Shown here: positions 8,352 to 16,861 of the stretch, one piece after another
How the letters are laid out: every line of letters begins with the position of its first letter
Position numbering within the stretch: the stretch's first letter is position 1
Source: Gammaproteobacteria bacterium
Lineage (GTDB): Bacteria > Pseudomonadota > Gammaproteobacteria > Arenicellales > Poriferihabitantaceae
Assembly: GCA_030432755.1 (NCBI GenBank)
Contig: JAUILZ010000008.1
Location: 62,001-126,000, forward strand
Reading direction: 5' to 3'
DNA: 64,000 bases
Position numbers and translations under genes: made by a program
Notes under the pieces: model-generated
The model's database searches: none
What the model saw: only the letters and a program-made list of their open reading frames with translations
Told to the model about the DNA's origin: nothing

Positions 8352-9599
8352 TCAGGCGCCCTGGGTAACCGCGAGGTAGGCCTCCATGACCTGCAGGGGA
8401 TTGCTGACCAGGCGGTCCTTCCACTCACCCAGGTGGAACCGGCCCTGGATCAGGCCGCGCAGGACGCCGATATGCTGTGTCATCCCGAGGGTATTGGCGC
8501 CCACCAGCTGATCACCGTCGAACTGGAGCCGGATGTAACGATAGTTCTCCTCGTCCAGCAACTCGGTGGACTCACCGCCGTCGACGCCCTGCCACAGCCC
8601 ATAGGACGCAGAAATGAGTCCCATGGTGTCGAGCACGTTCATGTTGACGCTGCCCTGGTGTTCCACGGAGCGGGGCGTCACCATGTTGTTGGCGGCGATG
8701 CGCGCATGGTCCACCGCGGTGGGCTGGATCGCCTGGATGCCGAATTCGCCGGTGGAAAAATCCTTGCTCCAGGCAACATCGCCCGCTGCGTATATGTCCG
8801 GAACAGAGGACTGCATGTACTGGTTTACCTCGATTCCCCCATCCATCAACGTGACTCCGCTCCCCTCGAGAAATTCAGCATTGGGTTTTACCCCGGCGGC
8901 GGAGATCACGAGGTTCGCCGTCACCGACTGACCATCACTGGTGATCACCTTGACTGCGTCACCGTCCGGCTCGATCGCCTTCACGGTGGTGCTGGTGAGC
9001 ACGTTCACGCCCTTGGCCTCGCACCATTTCTCCAGCAGCGAGCCGCACCTGTCGTCGAGCATGCGCGGCACCATGCGGTCACCCATCTCGATCACCGTGA
9101 GATTCGCCCCGGCGGAGACCAGCGCCTCGAGGATGATGCAGCCGATAAAACCGGCGCCGATCAGCACCACCGGCGCGCCCGGGGTGATGCCCGCCGCGAT
9201 CCGGCGCGCATCCTCCAGGGTCCAGCAGGTCGTCACCTTCTCGTTGTCGATGCCATCTACCGGCGGCAGGATCGGGCGCGAGCCGGTGGCGACCAGAACC
9301 TTGTCCCAGGTGAGCGTCTCGCCGTTGCTGGTGGTGACGGACTTCGACGCGGGATCCAGCGACTCCGCGCGGCCTACGACCACGTCGATGTTCTTCGACG
9401 CGAAGTAGCCGTCATCCTTGCGCAGGTAGGTGCCCTGCTCGTCGATATTGTCGATGAGCAGGTAGGGAATCGCCATGCGCGAGTACGGCGGCTCCGGCTC
9501 GTCACCGAGGATGGTGATCGAGCCGGCCGGGTCGAGCTTGCGCAGGGTCTCCGCCGCAACGACGCCGGCGGGACCCGCGCCAATGACCAGGTACTTCAT
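8352..9599 (-). CDS. FAD-dependent NAD(P)H oxidoreductase subunit of the AOR complex (AorC-like)
   Basis: The 415-residue protein is a pyridine-nucleotide-disulfide-type flavoprotein. An FAD-binding fold opens at residue 1 (YLVIGAGPAGVVAAETL). A second GxGxxG, for NAD(P), follows mid-protein (PVVLIGAGFIGCIILEAL), and the FAD-binding ATG...D motif reads PDIYAAGDVAW. No redox-active CxxC is seen. It starts inside the AOR stop (ATGA overlap) and is the third gene of the operon. In Aromatoleum-type AOR complexes the AorC subunit carries FAD and passes electrons to NAD+; the order ferredoxin, large subunit, flavoprotein here is the same. So this AOR probably couples aldehyde oxidation to NAD+, or acid reduction to an electron donor. 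Confidence 0.88.
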   Translation of the reverse strand: MKYLVIGAGPAGVVAAETLRKLDPAGSITILGDEPEPPYSRMAIPYLLIDNIDEQGTYLRKDDGYFASKNIDVVVGRAESLDPASKSVTTSNGETLTWDKVLVATGSRPILPPVDGIDNEKVTTCWTLEDARRIAAGITPGAPVVLIGAGFIGCIILEALVSAGANLTVIEMGDRMVPRMLDDRCGSLLEKWCEAKGVNVLTSTTVKAIEPDGDAVKVITSDGQSVTANLVISAAGVKPNAEFLEGSGVTLMDGGIEVNQYMQSSVPDIYAAGDVAWSKDFSTGEFGIQAIQPTAVDHARIAANNMVTPRSVEHQGSVNMNVLDTMGLISASYGLWQGVDGGESTELLDEENYRYIRLQFDGDQLVGANTLGMTQHIGVLRGLIQGRFHLGEWKDRLVSNPLQVMEAYLAVTQGA

Positions 9600-11452
9600 C
9601 CGGGCAGGGAGAACTTCTGCCGCACCTCGTCGGTGAGCTGGCCGTCAGTGGTCCAGCCGCGGAGCTGGTAGTACTCCGGCAACATCTCGTGCAGGTTGCA
9701 CACCTGGCCCTCGGTGGGCGCAGCCTTGGACGCCTCCTTGAGCAGGCGCTCCGGAAGATTGTCGTCGGCGCCGGTGAGACCGGCCTTCATGTTGTAGTCG
9801 CGCTCCAGGTTCCAGATCCGCTCCCCGGCTTCCAGCAGCCGGTCCACGGTCCAGTCGCCCTCGCAGGCGGCATCGAGCTGCGGCGCCATGTTGTCCAGCG
9901 TCCAGGCGAAGGTCGTGAACACGCAAAGTCCCATGGAATCCACCGCGGCGGTGGCGTCCTGGAAGGCCTTCACCAGGCCGGCCTTGCCCTCGGTCACCGC
10001 GGGATCGGTTTTCTCCGGGATGCCGAGCACCTCGGAAGCCACGGTATAGCTGCGCAGGTGACAGGCGCCGCGGTTGGAGGTGGCGTAGGTGAGGCCCATG
10101 CCCTGGATACCGCGCGGATCGTAGGCCGGGAATTCCTGGCCTTTCACCGTCATCGACAACTCGGGATGGCCGTACTTCTCGCACAGCTTCTTCGAGCCAA
10201 GACCGAGGTCCTTGCCGAAGCCATCGCCGGTGCCGACTTTTTCGGCGCACCAGGTCAGCGCTTCCGCGGAGCCGAAGTTGAGCGCCATACCGCCGGTATG
10301 CTCGGTGGTGATGACGCCCTTCTCGAACAGTTCCATGGCCGCGGCCACGGTGGCGCCGAAGGAGATCGGGTCCATGCCGTCCTCGTTGCAGACGAAGTTG
10401 GCGAAAGTCACCGCGTCGAGATCGTCCACCCCGGTATCCGCGCCCATGGCCCAGGCCGCCTCGTATTCGAGGCCGCCGGAGTTATGCTGGTACTGCGGCT
10501 TGTCCTGGATGCTGAAATGGGTGGGATCGATTGTGGATATCCGCCCACAGGCGATGGTGCAGCCGAAGCAGGCTGCGTTGGTGGTGAGATTCGGCTTGCC
10601 GTCGCTCTTGCGCGGCTCCAGCATGGCCTCGCCGGAGATGCTGTGCGCGCCCTCGAACTGCGTCTTTTGCATGTTGTTGGTGGGCAGCGCGCCGATCTCG
10701 TTGATGACGTTCATCAGCACCTGGGTGCCTAGCGCCGGCAGGCCCTGGCCGGTAACCGCATTTTCCGCGAGTACAACCTTCTGCTCCGCCACGGTCTCCA
10801 TGAAGCGCTTTGGATCCTTGATGTTTGCCACCCCCAGGCTGCCGCGTACGGCTACCGCCTTGAGGTTCTTGGAGGCCATCACGGTGCCCACGCCGGAACG
10901 GCCGGCGGCGCGGTGCAGGTCGTTGATGATCGCCGCGTAGAGGCAGCCGGATTCGGCCGAGCGCCCAACCGCGGCGACACGGGTCTGGGGATCGCCGGTG
11001 ATCTTGTGGATGGCTGCGTCGGCCTCCCACACCGACTTGCCCCAGATGCCGTCCGCGGAACGCAGCTCCGCGCGGTCATCCTCGATATTAAGCCAGACCG
11101 GGTTCGGTGACCTGCCCTCGAAGATGATCATGTCCCAACCCGCGGCTTTCAGCTCCGCGCCGAAGAAGCCGCCCGAGTTGGAACAGGCCACCGCGCCGGT
11201 GAGGGGGCTCTTGGTAATCACGGAATAGCGGCCGCCGGTTGATGCGGCGGTACCGGTCAGGGGACCGGTGGCCATGATCATCTTGTTGTCGGGACCCAGC
11301 GCATCGCAGCCGGGATCCGTTTCCGCCACCAGGTAACGGGTGGCGAGGCCACGCTGGCCGATGTAGTCGGCGGCCCACTCCATGTTGAGGGGTTCGCTGC
11401 TGATGGTGCCGTCAGTCAGGTTGACGCGCAGTACCTTCTTTGCCCATGCCAT
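9596..11452 (-). CDS. aor: Aldehyde:ferredoxin oxidoreductase large subunit (tungsten/molybdenum pterin enzyme)
   Basis: This 618-residue protein is a full-length AOR. It oxidises aldehydes to acids with a bis-pterin metal cofactor and a single 4Fe-4S cluster. The N-terminal domain shows GP(L)TGT and a TGGRYSVITKSPLTG stretch. The cluster ligands are C295-x2-C298-x3-C302 (CFGCTIAC), with the fourth, C510, in the conserved DSMGLC motif (Asp505). The pterin block AYDPRGIQGMGLTYATSNRGACHLR lies at about 443-467. AORs mostly use tungsten; the sequence alone does not fix the metal. It is preceded by a ferredoxin-like gene 14 bases upstream. The physiological substrate is not evident. Confidence 0.94.
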   Translation of the reverse strand: MAWAKKVLRVNLTDGTISSEPLNMEWAADYIGQRGLATRYLVAETDPGCDALGPDNKMIMATGPLTGTAASTGGRYSVITKSPLTGAVACSNSGGFFGAELKAAGWDMIIFEGRSPNPVWLNIEDDRAELRSADGIWGKSVWEADAAIHKITGDPQTRVAAVGRSAESGCLYAAIINDLHRAAGRSGVGTVMASKNLKAVAVRGSLGVANIKDPKRFMETVAEQKVVLAENAVTGQGLPALGTQVLMNVINEIGALPTNNMQKTQFEGAHSISGEAMLEPRKSDGKPNLTTNAACFGCTIACGRISTIDPTHFSIQDKPQYQHNSGGLEYEAAWAMGADTGVDDLDAVTFANFVCNEDGMDPISFGATVAAAMELFEKGVITTEHTGGMALNFGSAEALTWCAEKVGTGDGFGKDLGLGSKKLCEKYGHPELSMTVKGQEFPAYDPRGIQGMGLTYATSNRGACHLRSYTVASEVLGIPEKTDPAVTEGKAGLVKAFQDATAAVDSMGLCVFTTFAWTLDNMAPQLDAACEGDWTVDRLLEAGERIWNLERDYNMKAGLTGADDNLPERLLKEASKAAPTEGQVCNLHEMLPEYYQLRGWTTDGQLTDEVRQKFSLPG

Positions 11453-11466
11453 GGTGCGTTCCTCCC

Positions 11467-11946
11467 TTAACCAGCGGCGTGCTGTGCGTTATCGGTCTTG
11501 CCGGCCCAGGCGCGCATCTTTTCGAGCCCGGTGGCGTCGGAATCCACGTAGGTGATCGCCTGGGTCGGACAGGCCTTGGCGCATTCGGGATCACCGCCAC
11601 AAAGGTCGCACTTGATGACCTTGCCGCTGACACGGTTGTAGTTGATAGTGCCGAAGGGACAGGCGATGGTACAGACCTTGCAACCTACGCAGGTTTTCTC
11701 GTTCACTTCCAGGGCGCCGGTCTGGAAATTCATCTTGATGGCGTCCACCGGACAGGCATGCATGCACCAGGCCTCGTCGCACTGGGTGCAGGTATAGGGA
11801 ACGAAGCGGCCTTCCTCGTGGAAAGTGAATACCTTGATGCGAGACCTCGCGGGATTGAAGATACCCTCGTTCTCCAGCGAACAGGCCATTTCGCATTGCA
11901 GGCAGCCGGTACACTTGTCCGGGTCGATGGAAAGGGAACGTAGCAT
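11467..11946 (-). CDS. Four-cluster ferredoxin-like electron transfer subunit of the AOR complex (AorA-like)
   Basis: The 159 residues contain sixteen cysteines in four groups: C12-x2-C15-x2-C18-x3-C22, then CTQCDEAWCMHACP, CVGCKVCTIACP and CDLCGGDPECAKACP, which can bind four 4Fe-4S clusters, as in HycB/DmsB-type subunits. There is no signal peptide or membrane anchor, so it acts in the cytoplasm. The start (ATG at 11946) has a good AGGAG site. It is the first gene of the operon, and the ferredoxin-first order matches Aromatoleum AorABC. It is expected to carry electrons between the AOR cluster and the flavoprotein, and may form filaments as in that system; that is inference. Confidence 0.9.
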   Translation of the reverse strand: MLRSLSIDPDKCTGCLQCEMACSLENEGIFNPARSRIKVFTFHEEGRFVPYTCTQCDEAWCMHACPVDAIKMNFQTGALEVNEKTCVGCKVCTIACPFGTINYNRVSGKVIKCDLCGGDPECAKACPTQAITYVDSDATGLEKMRAWAGKTDNAQHAAG

Positions 11947-12071
11947 TTTATTCTCCTGGGAAAGCGTTTTTGAACACCGAACGACTGTGACAACATCGTG
12001 TCATCCGGATTGTGGTCTTTCTACCGGAAAAACATATCACTTCCACATGGGTCCCTCAAGCGCTTTGTGTC

Positions 12072-12135
12072 CCCGTAATCGCGTACGGGATAACCTCCCC
12101 GAAGAATCGAAAATCATTCGCATATACTAATGATT
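12072..12135. promoter_or_regulatory. Two inverted repeats in the AOR/apaG divergent region
   Basis: The 287 bases between the AOR operon (minus) and apaG (plus) hold two clear dyads. CCCGTA-N6-TACGGG lies at 12072-12089. AATCATT-N10-AATGATT lies at 12112-12135 and its spacer holds TATACT, a possible -10. These look like operator sites for a dimeric regulator. Which gene they control cannot be told; no regulator gene is adjacent. Confidence 0.4.
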
Positions 12136-12233
12136 CCGGAATCCGGTAATTCGACAACGGACCTTATAATCGAACACAGCGGATCGACGTTTTCCAGTAC
12201 AAACTTACGATAACCCGGAGGCAGCCAGAGTCC

Positions 12234-12611
12234 ATGAGCATCAACCAGCAGATCAGCGTCAACGTGATTCCCCGCTACCTGTCTGACCAGTCCAATCCGG
12301 AGGCAAAGCGATACGTGTTCGCCTATACCGTGCAGATGGAAAACACCGGTGACATACCGGCGAGACTGCTGAGCCGCCACTGGATCATTACCGATGCGGA
12401 TGGAGAGACACGCGAGGTGCGCGGACCCGGGGTCGTCGGTGAACACCCCCACCTGCAGCCCGGCGAGTGTTACGAATACACGAGTGGCGCGATCCTACCC
12501 ACGCCCGTGGGCAGCATGATGGGGAGCTACCAGATGCAGGGCGACGACGGCAGCCTGTTCGATGCCAGCATTCCGGTCTTCACGCTTTCGGCGGAGGTCG
12601 TTTTCCACTGA
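12234..12611 (+). CDS. apaG: ApaG-domain protein
   Basis: The 125-residue product matches ApaG, a single fibronectin-III-like beta-sandwich. Signatures: FAYTVQMENTGDIPARLLSRHWIITDADG, VRGPGVVGEHPHLQPGECYEYTSGA, and the GSMMGSYQM segment. Length equals E. coli ApaG (125). Its role is poorly defined; mutants show altered Co2+ resistance and Mg2+ efflux. In many genomes apaG lies beside apaH/ksgA; here it stands alone, divergent from the AOR operon and converging with folKP, with only 16 bases between stops. Confidence 0.93.
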   Translation: MSINQQISVNVIPRYLSDQSNPEAKRYVFAYTVQMENTGDIPARLLSRHWIITDADGETREVRGPGVVGEHPHLQPGECYEYTSGAILPTPVGSMMGSYQMQGDDGSLFDASIPVFTLSAEVVFH

Positions 12612-12627
12612 TTACGACCATGTGGGA

Positions 12628-13902
12628 TTACTCCCGCAGAACGTGACTCCATGCGCGATAGGCGCGCTGGTGAATCATGGGCTGATGCACGCGGATGATG
12701 TCAGCGCCCTGGGCCGCGAGCGCGAGGGAGATGCCCAGGGTTTCCACGTCCCGCTGCGCCGCGGGGCGGTCGGTGAACGCCGCCATGAATGACTTGCGCG
12801 AATGGCCGATGAGCAGACGCTGGCCCGCGCTGCGTAAATCGTGCACCGAGGACATCAGCTCCGCCGCCTGGATCGATGTCTTGCCGAAGCCGATACCCGG
12901 GTCGACGATCATGCGAGACAGGTCGATACCGGCGGCATCCCAGGCAACCACCTTCGAATCGATCCAGCGACGCATCTGAGCGGTTGCCGGTTCATCCGCC
13001 GGCAGCAACAGCGAAGGATCCACCGGCACGCTCATCGCGTGCATGGCGACGACATCGCAATGGCTGTCCCGGGCGAGCGCAAGCATGTCCGGGTCATCGA
13101 GGCCGGTGACGTCGTTGATGATATCGATGCCATTTTCTAGAGCACGCGCAATCACGGCGGGGTTCCGGCTGTCGACGGACAACAGCGGACGCACCCTGCG
13201 GCCCTGGATTCGCTCGCGCACCATCGCCAGTACCGGCTCCAGGCGGCGCCACTCCTCGTCTTCGGGGATGGTGTCGGCATTGGGCCGGGTGGACTCCGCG
13301 CCGACATCGATGACCTGGATGTTTTCCCGGAACATGCGGTCCAGCCAATCCGAGAGCTTGTCCAGGTCCGTCCAGGAATCGCCGTCTGAAAACGAATCCG
13401 GGGTTGCGTTGAGTATCCCCATCCAGAGCGGGATATTGCGCCGGCCCAGGCTCAGTTCAAACACGGTCCGGTCGAGTCCGGGGATCCTCGCCCCGGGTGC
13501 GATGTGCAGGAGCGGGGTGATGACGAAGTCCCGCTCGGCGATGCCGGGATGGGGAATCTCCAGTTCCGGCTCGCGGATGATCTCGTCATGCCAAAGCAGG
13601 ATGTCGATATCGATCGGTCGCGGCGACCAGCGTGGCCCGGGCTCCCGGCCGAGTTCGCGCTCGATGGCCTTGACAGTATCGAGCAGCGTGCGCGGCGCCA
13701 GCCGGGTATCACCGGCGACCACGATGTTCAGGTAGGGGCGATCCCAGGAGGCCTCGGCCTCCGCGGGCAGCATCGCCGGCGACTCCACCAGCGGCGATAC
13801 CCGGTGCACGCGGAAGCCGTCCCGTTCCAGTGCGGCGATGGCAAGCTCCAGTTGATCGACCCGGTCGCCCTGGTTGGCGCCGAGCCCAAGGAACACCGTC
13901 AT
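12628..13902 (-). CDS. folKP: FolK-FolP fusion: HPPK and dihydropteroate synthase
   Basis: One 424-residue protein holds two consecutive folate enzymes. Residues 1 to about 155 are 6-hydroxymethyl-7,8-dihydropterin pyrophosphokinase: FLGLGANQGDR at the N-terminus and the signature RWSPRPIDIDILLW. From about residue 158 comes dihydropteroate synthase: WMGILNATPDSFSDGD, IDVGAESTRP, a central LSVDSRNPAVIARALENG, DPGIGFGKT and LLIGHSRKSF. Both active sites look intact. Such fusions occur in Francisella, chlamydiae and eukaryotes; most gammaproteobacteria keep folK beside panB and folP beside glmM. It follows argE by 10 bases on the same strand. Confidence 0.94.
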   Translation of the reverse strand: MTVFLGLGANQGDRVDQLELAIAALERDGFRVHRVSPLVESPAMLPAEAEASWDRPYLNIVVAGDTRLAPRTLLDTVKAIERELGREPGPRWSPRPIDIDILLWHDEIIREPELEIPHPGIAERDFVITPLLHIAPGARIPGLDRTVFELSLGRRNIPLWMGILNATPDSFSDGDSWTDLDKLSDWLDRMFRENIQVIDVGAESTRPNADTIPEDEEWRRLEPVLAMVRERIQGRRVRPLLSVDSRNPAVIARALENGIDIINDVTGLDDPDMLALARDSHCDVVAMHAMSVPVDPSLLLPADEPATAQMRRWIDSKVVAWDAAGIDLSRMIVDPGIGFGKTSIQAAELMSSVHDLRSAGQRLLIGHSRKSFMAAFTDRPAAQRDVETLGISLALAAQGADIIRVHQPMIHQRAYRAWSHVLRE

Positions 13903-13912
13903 TTGCAGCGCG

Positions 13913-15082
13913 TCATCGCAGCGGCGTCTTGCCGAGATCCGCGACCAGGTCGTCGACGAATGCCGCGCAGCGCGCTAGCTGGGACAGCTCGACGAACTCG
14001 TCGGGCTTGTGCGCCTGCTCGATGCTGCCGGGTCCGCAGATCACGGTGGGGATGTCGGCCGCCTGGAAGTGACCTCCTTCCGTGCCGTAACTCACCTTGC
14101 CCGGCAGGCGGTGATCGTCCAGCAAACGCGCCACCAGGCCGATCACGGGCTCTTCCGGGGATGTATTCATGGCGGGAAACTCGGCCACGCTCTGCCACTC
14201 GAATCCGGCGTGCTCGTCCAGTTCACGCATCTCGCGCTCCAGCTCCCGGGTGTAGTCCTCCACCTCCTCAAACAACGGCAACGAGGGCTGGTCCGGGAGG
14301 TTTCGGATCTCGAATTCGAACTGGCAAAGTTCCGGAATGATGTTGTTGGCGGTGCCGCCGTGAATCACGCCGCAGTGGAGCGTGGTATGGGGCGGTTCGA
14401 ACTGGTCGTCGAAGGGCCCCTCGCGCCGGATGCGCTCGCCGATGGCGTCGATGCGGGCGATGGTCTTCGCCGCCGCGGTCACCGCGTTCACGCCCTGGTG
14501 CACGAGGGAGGAGTGCGCCGCCTTGCCATGCACCCTGCATCGCTTGTACAGCATCCCCTTGTGCGCGCGGATCACGCCCATGGAGGTCGGTTCGCCAATG
14601 ATGCAGGCGCGCGGCAGCCGTGGTCGCTTCTGCAATGCCTCGATCAGGCCCTTGACGCCGACGCAGCCAACCTCCTCGTCGTAGGAAAACGCGAAATGCA
14701 CCGGCACCGGGAGTCCCGCGGCCAGGATGCTTTCCGCGCGGCTGAGGCAGACCGCGAGGAAGCCCTTCATGTCGCAACTGCCGCGTCCATAGAAGCGCCC
14801 GTCACGCTGTTCCGGCCGGAACGGATCGGATTGCCATTCCTGGCCGTCCACGGGCACCACGTCGGTATGCCCCGAGAGCACGATACCGGGCTGGCTGTCC
14901 TCGCCGAGGGTGGCGAACAGGTTGGCCTTGGTCCGTTCGGCATTCCAGCTCAGTTCACAGGGGACGTCCAGTCGCTCGAGGTAGGCGCGCAGATAGTCGA
15001 TCAGTTCGAGATTGCTGCGCCGGCTCGTGGTGTCGAACCGGATCAGGTTGTCGAGAATATCAAGGTAGTCGGCGCTGCTCAT
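13913..15082 (-). CDS. argE: Acetylornithine deacetylase
   Basis: ArgE removes the acetyl group from N-acetylornithine in arginine synthesis. The start at 15082 (MSSADYLDIL) gives 389 residues, close to the family length; the upstream extension is glycine-rich shadow sequence over the divergent MOSC gene. M20 metallopeptidase motifs are seen: VLSGHTDVVPVD (first metal His and Asp), RFYGRGSCDMKGFLAV (bridging Asp), YDEEVGCVG (catalytic and metal Glu), a GEPTS segment, and TEGGHFQ near the end. A succinyl-diaminopimelate desuccinylase role is the main alternative, but the spacing and the GRGSCDMKG motif favour ArgE. Confidence 0.9.
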   Translation of the reverse strand: MSSADYLDILDNLIRFDTTSRRSNLELIDYLRAYLERLDVPCELSWNAERTKANLFATLGEDSQPGIVLSGHTDVVPVDGQEWQSDPFRPEQRDGRFYGRGSCDMKGFLAVCLSRAESILAAGLPVPVHFAFSYDEEVGCVGVKGLIEALQKRPRLPRACIIGEPTSMGVIRAHKGMLYKRCRVHGKAAHSSLVHQGVNAVTAAAKTIARIDAIGERIRREGPFDDQFEPPHTTLHCGVIHGGTANNIIPELCQFEFEIRNLPDQPSLPLFEEVEDYTRELEREMRELDEHAGFEWQSVAEFPAMNTSPEEPVIGLVARLLDDHRLPGKVSYGTEGGHFQAADIPTVICGPGSIEQAHKPDEFVELSQLARCAAFVDDLVADLGKTPLR

Positions 15083-15140
15083 GGTGATGAGTGTCGCATA
15101 CCTGTATCCTTGCCCACCAGCCAGACCACCCCCATTGCCC

Positions 15141-15941
15141 ATGCCCCTCACGATCTCGCAACTGCACGTTTATCCCGTCAAGTCGCTGCGCGGAATTTCC
15201 CTCGCCGAGTCGGACCTGCAACTGGCCGGCCTTGCCCATGACCGCCAGTGGATGCTGGTGGATTCAAAAGGCGCGATGATGACCCAACGCAGTCATCCAC
15301 AGATGGCTCTGGTGGACACGTCACTCGACGACGGCGTGCTGGTGCTCGACACCTTCGGCATGGACACCCATCGCGTTCCCGTTACCGACGCGGCGATGGC
15401 GCGGCGCTCGTCGAGTGTATGGGGCAGCGCGGTGTCCGGCATCGATGTCGGCGACGAGACCGCCGACTGGCTCGGCCAGGCCATCGGCGAGGAATGCCGC
15501 CTGATCGCGTTTCCCGCGAGCGACACCCGCCCCTGCGATCCCGAATACTCGAATCCGGGTGACCACACCCGCTACGCCGACGGCTTCCCCCTGCTGGTCG
15601 TCACCCAGGCCTCGCTGGACTATCTCAACGAACGTCTCGCCACCCCCGTGAGCATCAACCGCTTCCGCCCCAACATCGTGATCGACGGCGCGAACGCGCA
15701 CGACGAGGATGACTGGCGCACACTGCGCATCGGCGACATCTCCATGCGCCTGGTGAAAGCCTGCGCGCGCTGCTCGGTACCAACGGTGGACCCGGAATCC
15801 GGTGTCCTCGCCGGCCCCGAACCGATCCATACCCTGTCGAGCTACCGGCGGAGAGATGGCGAAGTGTTCTTCGGCATCAACGCGTCGCCGGATGGTGAAG
15901 GCCGGCTTGCAGTTGGCGATACGGTATCGATCCTGGATTGA
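15141..15941 (+). CDS. MOSC-domain molybdoenzyme (YcbX-like, without ferredoxin domain)
   Basis: Starting at the ATG at 15141 (MPLTISQLHVYPVKSL) the protein has 266 residues. The first ~110 residues are the MOSC N-terminal beta-barrel (YPVKSLRGISLAESDL, DRQWMLVDSKGAMMTQR). The C-terminal MOSC domain holds NRFRPNIVIDG and the molybdenum-ligand region LVKACARCSVPTVDPESG. YcbX and mARC enzymes reduce N-hydroxylated bases such as 6-hydroxylaminopurine. E. coli YcbX carries an extra C-terminal 2Fe-2S domain that is missing here, so a separate electron donor is required. It uses molybdenum cofactor, as the AOR operon may. It is divergent from argE. Confidence 0.88.
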   Translation: MPLTISQLHVYPVKSLRGISLAESDLQLAGLAHDRQWMLVDSKGAMMTQRSHPQMALVDTSLDDGVLVLDTFGMDTHRVPVTDAAMARRSSSVWGSAVSGIDVGDETADWLGQAIGEECRLIAFPASDTRPCDPEYSNPGDHTRYADGFPLLVVTQASLDYLNERLATPVSINRFRPNIVIDGANAHDEDDWRTLRIGDISMRLVKACARCSVPTVDPESGVLAGPEPIHTLSSYRRRDGEVFFGINASPDGEGRLAVGDTVSILD

Positions 15942-16015
15942 TCGATCGGCCCGGCGGTCCGGGAGGATGATAGCCATTCTTGGTAAACTCCCGGCCTCTT
16001 CGCATTGACCCCGCC

Positions 16016-16825
16016 ATGAGTATCGACATCCACCTCGACGAGTACCTGATTCCGGAGGAGCCGTACTACGCGCCCCAGGAGGACGAAATACCGCTGTTCG
16101 AGGCCGCCTATGCCAACAACATCCCGGTGCTGCTGAAGGGACCCACCGGCTGCGGCAAGACCCGGTTCATGGAGCACATGGCGTGGCGGCTCAAGCGGCC
16201 GCTGGTGACGGTTTCCTGCCACGATGACCTCACGGCGTCCGACCTGGTCGGTCGCTATCTCATCGTCGGCGGCGAGACCCGCTGGGCCGACGGCCCGCTG
16301 GCGCGGGCGGTGCGTGGCGGCGGCATCTGCTATCTCGACGAGATCGTCGAGGCGCGCAAGGACACCACGGTGGTGATCCATCCGCTGGCGGACGACCGCC
16401 GGGTGCTGCCGATCGAAAAAACCGGCGAGCTGCTGCAGGCGCCGGAGGAGTTCTGCCTCGCGATCTCCTATAACCCGGGCTACCAGAGCGTGCTCAAGGA
16501 CCTCAAGCAGAGCACCCGCCAGCGCTTCGTTTCCATCGAGTTCGATTATCCCGATGCCGAGCTGGAATCCGAGATCGTCGCGAAGGAATCCGGCCTCGAC
16601 GACAAGATGGCCGCGCGGCTGGTGAAGTTCGCCGGCATGACGCGCAATCTCAAGGGCAGCGGACTCGAGGAGGGCGCCAGCACGCGGCTGCTGGTGCATG
16701 CCGCCAAGCTCATGCATTCCGGCATCTCTCCACGGGTCGCCTGCCGCGGCGCGATCTCGGAGACCCTCACAGACGATCCCGAGATGCTGAAGGCGGTGAA
16801 CGAACTCAGCGCCTCGCTGTTCTGA
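16016..16825 (+). CDS. cbbQ: CbbQ/NirQ/NorQ-family AAA+ ATPase
   Basis: The 269-residue MoxR-type AAA+ ATPase starts at the ATG at 16016. Walker A is [11 protein letters not shown], Walker B is [10 protein letters not shown], and the sensor region reads [12 protein letters not shown]. The opening [20 protein letters not shown] and the C-terminal block of about 100 residues are those of the CbbQ/NirQ/NorQ group. With a VWA-domain partner (CbbO/NorD) these activate Rubisco or insert metals into nitric oxide reductase. No VWA partner, Rubisco or nor gene is in the window. The next gene is rpiA, which fits a pentose/Calvin-cycle context, but NorQ cannot be ruled out. Confidence 0.85.
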   Translation: MSIDIHLDEYLIPEEPYYAPQEDEIPLFEAAYANNIPVLLKGPTGCGKTRFMEHMAWRLKRPLVTVSCHDDLTASDLVGRYLIVGGETRWADGPLARAVRGGGICYLDEIVEARKDTTVVIHPLADDRRVLPIEKTGELLQAPEEFCLAISYNPGYQSVLKDLKQSTRQRFVSIEFDYPDAELESEIVAKESGLDDKMAARLVKFAGMTRNLKGSGLEEGASTRLLVHAAKLMHSGISPRVACRGAISETLTDDPEMLKAVNELSASLF

Positions 16826-16861
16826 TACCGAAACCCGAGGACCCAACCATGAGCAAGGACA

